Assembly: GCA_007119455.1 (NCBI GenBank)
Contig: SKPR01000153.1
Location: 1 to 12,793 of the forward strand
From: Candidatus Brevefilum sp.
Lineage (GTDB): Bacteria; Chloroflexota; Anaerolineae; Anaerolineales; Anaerolineaceae
DNA: 12,793 bases
Direction: 5' to 3'
Shown here: one piece after another, positions 1-5,804 of the stretch
Layout of the letters: every line of letters begins with the position of its first letter
How positions within the stretch are numbered: the stretch's first letter is position 1
Position numbers and translations under genes: made by a program
The notes under the pieces: generated by a model
What the model saw: only the letters and a program-made list of their open reading frames with translations
Database searches by the model: none
What the model was told of the DNA's origin: nothing

Positions 1-2
1 CA

Positions 3-992
3 CGGGTTTTCGAAGTGCTGGAGGCTGTCACCCGGCCAGAGGGACTGGCCTGGTCCCCCAACGGCATGTTTCTGGCATTTAATGCAGCTCTCCATAATGA
101 ATCCTCTGATCTTTATGTCATCGATTGGCTGAATGACCGGATCATCCGGTTAAGCGGTCTCTACAGTCAAAATGCTTCACCGGCCTGGTCGCCAAACAGT
201 AACTGGTTGGTGACACAGGAGATTAACTTTTTAAGCCCGGATGAAATCTGGCGTTCAGAACAGGTGACGGGGATCAGGGTGCCAAATTTCGATGGCAACA
301 GCACCCTCTATCTTCCACCTCCAGCCAGTTGGGATGAGAAATTCCTGGGCTGGATCAATGCCCAGATTTTTGCCAGCTATTCTTTGACTGAAGACGGCCC
401 GAGTTTACTGCGCCAGGTCAATGTCGAAAACCGGTCTGTCAGCATGGTTTTCAACGGAAGTTTTGATAAGATCGCCTTTGACCCGGTATCACGCTCGTTG
501 GCCATGATCTTGAACTATGAAAAAGCCATCAGCCAGGAAATGGACGGTGGTATTTATCTCATCAGGCCTGATCGGGGATCGATGGATTTGCTGCGGGCTG
601 GTGACTGGCGTGAGCTCTCATGGGAGCCTGGCGGATGGTTTGTGGCAACCGGAAACCAGGGTGCTTTTATTTTTAGACCCGAGGATGAGGGGATCCTATT
701 ACCCGGTGCCCGACAAGCCCGTTTATCTCCCAATGGCAACTGGTTAATTGCCTGGGGGGATGACACCTATGGTGTGCCTGGTGCACGCCTCTACCAACCA
801 GCCACTAACAACCCCCTTCAGACTTTAATGACCACACCTGTGGAAAGGGTGCTCTGGCAGTCCGATTCCAGGGGCTTTTTTATCTTGTCAGAGGGAACCC
901 TATCTCATTTTGTCTTTCCAGCACTGCGACCTGAAGAAATTATTGGGGGATTTGTAAATGGTCATGAGATAAGCTTTGCCTGGATCGAATAA
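3..992 (+). CDS. Beta-propeller (WD40/TolB-like repeat) protein, 5' end missing
   Basis: The reading frame is open to the left edge (residues RVFE precede a GTG at 15), so this is the C-terminal part of a larger protein and the GTG at 15 is probably not its start. About six repeats of the PD40/WD40-like type are visible, each with a core such as GLAWSPNGMFLAF, SPAWSPNSNWLV, KIAFDPVSRSLAM, ELSWEPGGWFVA, ARLSPNGNWLIAW and RVLWQSDSRGFF. Such repeats each form one blade of a beta-propeller, as in TolB and related envelope proteins. No catalytic residues are evident, and any signal peptide or membrane anchor would lie outside the window. It ends 63 bases before nadK, which has its own promoter, so it probably belongs to a separate upstream unit. 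The repeat fold is fairly certain; the function is unknown. Confidence 0.75.
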   Translation, partial: RVFEVLEAVTRPEGLAWSPNGMFLAFNAALHNESSDLYVIDWLNDRIIRLSGLYSQNASPAWSPNSNWLVTQEINFLSPDEIWRSEQVTGIRVPNFDGNSTLYLPPPASWDEKFLGWINAQIFASYSLTEDGPSLLRQVNVENRSVSMVFNGSFDKIAFDPVSRSLAMILNYEKAISQEMDGGIYLIRPDRGSMDLLRAGDWRELSWEPGGWFVATGNQGAFIFRPEDEGILLPGARQARLSPNGNWLIAWGDDTYGVPGARLYQPATNNPLQTLMTTPVERVLWQSDSRGFFILSEGTLSHFVFPALRPEEIIGGFVNGHEISFAWIE

Positions 993-1017
993 GGTCGACC
1001 GTTGTTTATTCATTTGT

Positions 1018-1046
1018 TTGAGGTGGTTGCTAAAACCAGCTATAAT
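1018..1046 (+). promoter_or_regulatory. Predicted promoter of the nadK operon
   Basis: A perfect -10 box TATAAT lies at 1041-1046 and a partial -35 box TTGAGG at 1018-1023, with a 17-base spacer. Transcription would begin around 1052-1055, directly before the nadK ATG at 1056. This is a sequence match only; no start site has been mapped. Confidence 0.6.
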
Positions 1047-1055
1047 TAGGTCGAC

Positions 1056-1934
1056 ATGAATCAGGCCATATCTCCCCCAGAAAAAATTGCCGTTTTGGCG
1101 AACCCCAATATCCCCGAGGCATTGGCTATCGCTGATCAGGTCAGCGAGTTTTTTAACGATCAGGGTGTCGAAGCCCAGGCAGGCTCGCTCTATGATGAAG
1201 CACTCCGCCATAAAGTTTCAAATCAAACATTTGACCTGCTCATCGCGCTGGGCGGCGATGGCACCATGTTGCGTGCTGGCCACCTGTGTGCCCCGGTTGA
1301 CATTCCGTTACTGGGTATCAATGTTGGCCATTTTGGGTTTTTGGTGGAAGTGAAAAATGCAGATTGGCCGGACATTTTACCTAAACTTCTAAACGGTGAT
1401 TTCCGCTACGAAGAACGTATGATGTTGTTTGCCCGCTGTATTCGTGAGGGCAAAGAAGATGTTGATTTTGATGTCATCAACGATGTGGTGGTAGCCAGAG
1501 GCCAGTATGTCAGGCCGATCGAAGTGGAAGCCATTCTGAACGGTGCCCATATTGCCAGTTATGTCGCTGATGGGCTGATCGCTGCCACCGCAACAGGCTC
1601 GACAGCCTACGCCCTGGCTGCAGGGGGACCAATTTTGCCGCCGGAGGTGCGTAACATTCTCCTCATGCCCGTTGCACCCCACTTGTCGATGGACCGGGCG
1701 GTTGTGCTTTCAGAAGGCTCCGCCGTGTGCATTCGCGTCCGCACGCAACACGAAGCCGTCGTCAGCATAGACGGGCAGGAGCCAGTCCATCTCGCTAATG
1801 ATGATTGTGTGCACGTTACGGCCCATAAAAAGTCACTCCACATGGTGCGGTTTCAGGACCCCTATTATTTTTATCGTAACCTGACCGCTTATATGGAACA
1901 TAATCCTTTAATCAGTATAAAAACAGATGAATAA
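1056..1934 (+). CDS. nadK: NAD kinase
   Basis: ATP- (or polyphosphate-) dependent NAD kinase, which phosphorylates NAD+ to NADP+ in the cytoplasm. The 292-residue length is typical. The diagnostic GGDGT motif is at residues 66-70, where the Asp is the catalytic/metal-associated residue of the family, followed by INVGHFGFL. The NAD-binding core ADGLIAATATGSTAY spans about 171-185 and is followed by AAGGP. A PHLSMDR segment and VSIDGQ near the C-terminus also match the family. The ATG at 1056 has no Shine-Dalgarno sequence and lies about 10 bases after a consensus -10 box, suggesting leaderless translation. Its stop overlaps the next gene by 8 bases. Neighbouring nadK and recN genes are known in other bacteria, which supports the assignment. 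Confidence 0.95.
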   Translation: MNQAISPPEKIAVLANPNIPEALAIADQVSEFFNDQGVEAQAGSLYDEALRHKVSNQTFDLLIALGGDGTMLRAGHLCAPVDIPLLGINVGHFGFLVEVKNADWPDILPKLLNGDFRYEERMMLFARCIREGKEDVDFDVINDVVVARGQYVRPIEVEAILNGAHIASYVADGLIAATATGSTAYALAAGGPILPPEVRNILLMPVAPHLSMDRAVVLSEGSAVCIRVRTQHEAVVSIDGQEPVHLANDDCVHVTAHKKSLHMVRFQDPYYFYRNLTAYMEHNPLISIKTDE

Positions 1935-2457
1935 ACGAACAAACACGACCCAATCACAAGAAGAACAAATAATTACACTGCGCTGCAGCAGATGTGGCCG
2001 ACCCATCACCCCCAAAGAAGCGGTCCAAACTCCGACGGGTTATCGTTGTCCGGATTGCGTCCAGCAGCAGCAGAAAATCTTTAATACCAGCAGGCCGTTG
2101 GATTTTGTTTGGGGGTTTCTGATTGGCGCTGTCCTCTCGCTGATTGGCAGTGTGATCACCTCTTTTATTGGCTTTTTTACATTGTTGTTGGCACCTGCTG
2201 CAGGCGTGGGCATTGCGGAAGCCGTTCGGTTCGTGATCAAGAAACGCAGGAGCAAGCGTCTGTTCCGCATCGTTACCTTCGGTATGATTTTGGGTGGCCT
2301 GCCCCTGATTGCAATCAACCTCTTCAATTTAATTGTCCGGTTACAGGTGGCTGCCTTTAATTTATTTGCCCTCTTACCACTGGCCTATCAGGTCCTATAT
2401 CTGGTTATGGCGGTGCCCTCCGCTTATTATCGCCTCTCTGGTGAAAGACGCCGTTAA
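1927..2457 (+). CDS. Zinc-ribbon membrane protein of unknown function
   Basis: A 176-residue protein that I cannot assign to a named family. The N-terminus carries a four-cysteine zinc-ribbon-like motif, CSRCG at 20-24 and CPDC at 41-44, giving Cys20/23/41/44 (CxxC-x17-CxxC). A Gln-rich linker follows (46-49), then about four hydrophobic segments at roughly 58-78, 80-100, 114-136 and 143-165, separated by a strongly basic loop (KKRRSKR, 105-111). By the positive-inside rule that loop is probably cytosolic, as would be the zinc ribbon. Its ATG lies within the nadK 3' end (8-base overlap), so translation is probably coupled to nadK, and recN begins 21 bases after its stop. The basic C-terminus is GERRR. 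The gene is real by its operon position and coherent domains; the role is unknown. Confidence 0.8.
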   Translation: MNKRTNTTQSQEEQIITLRCSRCGRPITPKEAVQTPTGYRCPDCVQQQQKIFNTSRPLDFVWGFLIGAVLSLIGSVITSFIGFFTLLLAPAAGVGIAEAVRFVIKKRRSKRLFRIVTFGMILGGLPLIAINLFNLIVRLQVAAFNLFALLPLAYQVLYLVMAVPSAYYRLSGERRR

Positions 2458-2478
2458 ATCTTTTTTGACAATCAAACA

Positions 2479-4215
2479 ATGTTGACCGAACTCCGTATTG
2501 AAAATTTTGCGATCATTCAGGCCCTGCAACTTGATTTTTTAAATGGCCTGGTGATTTTTACCGGTGAAACTGGGGCCGGCAAGTCCATCATTATGGATGC
2601 CCTGGAAGCTGTCCTCGGTGGGCGAGCAGAAACAACCACCATCCGGACAGGGTTTGACCGTGCTCAGGTTGAGGCGACCTTTAAACTGGATCCTGCGATC
2701 AAAAAACCCGTTCAGGCATTGCTTGAAAGTGACGATCTCCTGGATGACCCGGATTACATTGTTCTGGGTCGGGAAATTCGGCGCGAGGGGCGGAATATTG
2801 CCCGCATTAATGGGCGGGCTATTACTGCTACCCTTCAGCGTGAAGTTGGTGCCTTTCTGGTGGATATTCATGGCCAGTCGGAGCACCTCTCGTTACTGCA
2901 AGTCCGCAATCATCTGAATTTGCTCGATCGCTTTGCTGATACAGATGAACAATTAGCCGATTACCAGCAAACCTACCATCAATTGAGCGGTGTGCGCAAA
3001 GACCTGTATGACTTAAGGCAGATCGAGCAGGATGCTGCCCGCAGGGTCGATATGTTGACCTTCCAAATCCAGGAAATTGAAAATGCCCGATTAAAACCCG
3101 GTGAGGAAGAAACGTTGCGGCAGGATCGCACCAGGCTTGCCAATGCAGAAAGCCTCGCCAGGCATTCCCAACAGGCATTATTACGTCTGGATGAGGGAAC
3201 ACCGGATATGCCGGGTCTTAGTGAGCTTTTGGGAGAGGTGGTGGAAGCTTTGCATCATCTGAGTCGGATTGATCCGACCACCCAGGCTTTTTACGAGCGG
3301 GGAGAGACAAACCTGGCATCCATCCAGGACCTGGCCCTTGAATTGCAAAATTATGCTGAAAATATCGAATTTAATCCCCGGCTTCTCGACCAGATTGAGG
3401 AGCGGGTTGACCTGATCAACAACCTCAAACGTAAATATGGGAATACCATCGAAGAGATCCTCAGCTTCATGGAAAGAGCAAGGGAGGAACTGGACTCCAT
3501 CACCCACGCTGAAGAGCGGATGGAAGCGCTTGAGGAAGCAGAACAAAAGCTCCTTGAGCTCCTCGCCGGTAAGGCAGAAAGCCTTTCCCAAAAAAGAAAG
3601 CAGGCGGCCGAAGTCCTCAGCCGTCAGGTTGAGGTCGAATTGGATGATCTGCGAATGGCCAGCGCTCGTTTTCAGATCGACATTCGAACCCAATCGGAAG
3701 AAAATGGGCTTCCCTTATCTGGTGGAGAAAGGGTGGCTTTTGATGCCCGTGGGTATGACAGGGTTGAATTTCAGGTTGAGACCAATCCCGGTGAGGGATT
3801 TAAATCCCTGGTTAAAGTCGCATCCGGGGGTGAGACATCCCGCATGATGCTGGCCTTAAAAAACGTTCTGGCAAAGGCTGATCAGGTGCCGACACTGATC
3901 TTTGATGAGATCGACCAGGGCATCGGCGGCCGGGTGGGTATGACGGTGGGTGAAAAACTCTGGAACCTCTCCCGCCAGCACCAGGTGATGTGCATCACCC
4001 ACCTGCCGCAACTTGCTGCCTTTGGCGATCAGCATTATAAAGTCAATAAAGATTTGCTGGATGGGCGGACACATACGGACGTGATCATGCTCACGCAAGC
4101 GGAACGGCAGCGTGAGCTGGCACAGATGCTCGGGCCAATTGGGGAAGGCACATTACAATCTGCGGATGAGATCCTGCAAATTGTCAGAAACCGAACGAAT
4201 AAGTTGCTAAATTAA
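2479..4215 (+). CDS. recN: DNA repair protein RecN (SMC-like ATPase)
   Basis: RecN is a cytoplasmic SMC-family ATPase that acts in recombinational repair of double-strand breaks. At 578 residues it is close to the usual size (about 550-575). The N-terminus MLTELRIENFAII is the classic RecN start. Walker A, GETGAGKS, is at 29-36. The QSEH signature of the N-terminal lobe (HGQSEH) is seen near 130-135. A long charged coiled-coil region lies at about 150-370, broken in the middle. The ABC signature ASGGETSR begins at 448, and Walker B LIFDE is at 473-477, followed by DQGIGG, with a D-loop/switch region at CITHLPQLAAFGD. The start has no visible Shine-Dalgarno sequence, but the conserved N-terminus fixes it. 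It is the last gene of the nadK operon and is followed 2 bases later by a terminator hairpin. Confidence 0.97.
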   Translation: MLTELRIENFAIIQALQLDFLNGLVIFTGETGAGKSIIMDALEAVLGGRAETTTIRTGFDRAQVEATFKLDPAIKKPVQALLESDDLLDDPDYIVLGREIRREGRNIARINGRAITATLQREVGAFLVDIHGQSEHLSLLQVRNHLNLLDRFADTDEQLADYQQTYHQLSGVRKDLYDLRQIEQDAARRVDMLTFQIQEIENARLKPGEEETLRQDRTRLANAESLARHSQQALLRLDEGTPDMPGLSELLGEVVEALHHLSRIDPTTQAFYERGETNLASIQDLALELQNYAENIEFNPRLLDQIEERVDLINNLKRKYGNTIEEILSFMERAREELDSITHAEERMEALEEAEQKLLELLAGKAESLSQKRKQAAEVLSRQVEVELDDLRMASARFQIDIRTQSEENGLPLSGGERVAFDARGYDRVEFQVETNPGEGFKSLVKVASGGETSRMMLALKNVLAKADQVPTLIFDEIDQGIGGRVGMTVGEKLWNLSRQHQVMCITHLPQLAAFGDQHYKVNKDLLDGRTHTDVIMLTQAERQRELAQMLGPIGEGTLQSADEILQIVRNRTNKLLN

Positions 4216-4217
4216 TG

Positions 4218-4241
4218 TCGCCATTTGGCGATATTTTTTTT
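4218..4241 (+). terminator. Rho-independent terminator after recN
   Basis: The self-complementary sequence TCGCCATTTGGCGA (stem TCGCC/GGCGA, short ATTT loop) is followed by TA and then eight T residues. It starts 2 bases after the recN stop and cleanly ends the nadK-recN unit. Confidence 0.8.
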
Positions 4242-4268
4242 ACAAAGCGCCCAACAATCGGCTAAAAT
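4239..4268 (+). promoter_or_regulatory. Predicted promoter of glgC
   Basis: TTTACA at 4239-4244 (5 of 6 to the -35 consensus) and TAAAAT at 4263-4268 (5 of 6 to the -10 consensus) are separated by 18 bases. The -35 box overlaps the T-tract of the recN terminator. The predicted start near 4275 leaves a leader of about 60 bases before the glgC ATG. Confidence 0.5.
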
Positions 4269-4333
4269 AAACCTGTACGGAAGATTATTGAGTTGTTACC
4301 TCTTATCAACTAAGTCTGGAGAAAGGACCCGGT

Positions 4334-5596
4334 ATGCCCAGTTTAAATGATGTTCTGGCAGTCATTTTAGGAGGAGGGCAGGGGAAACGCCTTTATCCCC
4401 TCACCATGATGCGCTCAAAACCCGCTGTGCCAATTGCCGGGAAGTACCGATTAATTGATATCCCGATCAGCAACTGTATCAATTCGGACATTTACCGGAT
4501 TGCTGTACTGACACAATTCAATTCTGTGTCCCTCCACAGGCATATTACCGGAACTTATAATTTTGACTCTTTTCATACCGGTTGGGTCCAGATTTGGGCC
4601 GCTGAACAAACAATGGAACGCATGGAATGGTACCAGGGTACCGCCGATGCGGTTCGAAAACAGCTTTTTGAGATCCAATCATCACGATCGCGGTATATTC
4701 TGATTCTGGCCGGTGATCACCTTTACCGGATGGATTATTCAAAAATGGCCCGGTTCCACTGGGAAAAGCAGGCCGACATCACAGTGGCTGTGCAGCCTGT
4801 GGGACGTTCGGAAGCCTCTCGATTCGGATTGTTGAAGCGTGATCAGGAAGGTGAAATCATTGATTTTGCTGAAAAGCCAAAAGACCCGGCCATTCTGGAT
4901 GAATTTGTCACCCGTGATGATCCCAACAAGCCTCATCTGGCATCAATGGGCATTTATCTCTTCAACCTGGATACGCTGGTGAATACCCTTTCTTTGAAGC
5001 CCGGGGGCCAGGATTTTGATGATTTTGGATATGACATCATCCCCTACTGTGTTGAAAATGAACCCCGGGTATTCGGTTATGAATTCACCAGTTACTGGCG
5101 TGATATCGGGACCATCCGTTCTTTTTATGAGACAAATCTCGAATTATCCATGCCCAACCCCAGTTTTGATATCTATGACCCTGAACATCGAATTTATACC
5201 CACGCCCGCTTCTTGCCAGGATCGCGATTGTCCGATTGTCAGCTCAATCATGTGTTGATTGCAGAAGGCTGCCGGATCAACAGCGCAAAAATTGATCATT
5301 CGGTGATCGGATTACGCAGCATCATTAAAAACGGAGTCAAAATCAAAGATACGGTGCTAATGGGGGCTGATTATTACGATACATCCGGCAGTATTCCCAT
5401 CGGTATCGGGGAGAATTGTGATATCGAAGGCGCCATCATCGACAAAAACGTGCGCATGGGGCAGGATGTGGTCATCAAACCCTTCCCCCGTGGAACCGAA
5501 ATTGAAACGGATTCTTATACGGTGAAAGATGGCATTGTGGTCATCCCCAAACGAACCATTTTGCCTTCAGGTACCAGGATTGGGCCCCAAGGGTAG
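4334..5596 (+). CDS. glgC: Glucose-1-phosphate adenylyltransferase (ADP-glucose pyrophosphorylase)
   Basis: Makes ADP-glucose and pyrophosphate from ATP and glucose 1-phosphate, the committed step of bacterial glycogen synthesis. The 420-residue length fits the family. The nucleotidyltransferase signature GGGQGKRLYPLT is at 13-24 and KPAVPIAGKYRLIDIP follows at about 29-44. Other family motifs are GTADAVR (102-108), LAGDHLYRMDY with the catalytic-type Asp128, FAEKP with Lys181 at the glucose-1-phosphate site position, and YWRDIGT at 254-260. The C-terminal third, from about 290, has the hexapeptide-like spacing of the left-handed beta-helix that carries allosteric sites in this family. The start is supported by AAAGGA at 4322-4327, six bases before the ATG. 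It has its own promoter and no other glycogen gene is present in the window. Confidence 0.96.
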   Translation: MPSLNDVLAVILGGGQGKRLYPLTMMRSKPAVPIAGKYRLIDIPISNCINSDIYRIAVLTQFNSVSLHRHITGTYNFDSFHTGWVQIWAAEQTMERMEWYQGTADAVRKQLFEIQSSRSRYILILAGDHLYRMDYSKMARFHWEKQADITVAVQPVGRSEASRFGLLKRDQEGEIIDFAEKPKDPAILDEFVTRDDPNKPHLASMGIYLFNLDTLVNTLSLKPGGQDFDDFGYDIIPYCVENEPRVFGYEFTSYWRDIGTIRSFYETNLELSMPNPSFDIYDPEHRIYTHARFLPGSRLSDCQLNHVLIAEGCRINSAKIDHSVIGLRSIIKNGVKIKDTVLMGADYYDTSGSIPIGIGENCDIEGAIIDKNVRMGQDVVIKPFPRGTEIETDSYTVKDGIVVIPKRTILPSGTRIGPQG

Positions 5597-5684
5597 TTGC
5601 CAGGTAAAGTTTTGATTTAAAAGGGGATGCTGATTGTTTTGTCTGATCTGGGAAGGGATGAGGCTGATCCTCTCTGATTAATTT

Positions 5685-5697
5685 CAGCTATAATTAG
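5685..5697 (+). promoter_or_regulatory. Predicted -10 region of the P-type ATPase promoter
   Basis: TATAAT lies at 5689-5694 within CAGCTATAATTAG, a 13-mer identical to the one at the nadK -10 region (1037-1049). No good -35 box is seen at 16-18 bases (the nearest, CTGATC at 5664-5669, has a 19-base spacer). It would give a leader of about 100 bases before the ATPase ATG. Confidence 0.45.
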
Positions 5698-5804
5698 CGG
5701 GGTTTGAACATCATCTCACCAACAAACCTGAGAAAATCTAAGGGATGAAAATAATTAATCCAGTATGATTGTTGAATGTTTCAATCTCAACAGGAGTATT
5801 TTTT

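Noticed and set aside
5745..5768. Seven-codon leader frame MKIINPV before the ATPase
   Set aside because: AAGGG abuts the ATG with no spacing, which would not work well as a ribosome-binding site; likely chance.
5769..5804. Longer N-terminus of the P-type ATPase from TTG codons at 5769
   Set aside because: The ATG at 5805 has AGGAG eight bases upstream, while the TTG codons have no ribosome-binding site and would add twelve residues unlike the family.
5701..5804. Metal-sensing riboswitch (yybP-ykoY type) in the ATPase leader
   Set aside because: The roughly 100-base leader shows no strong stem pairs or the conserved loop bases of that class.
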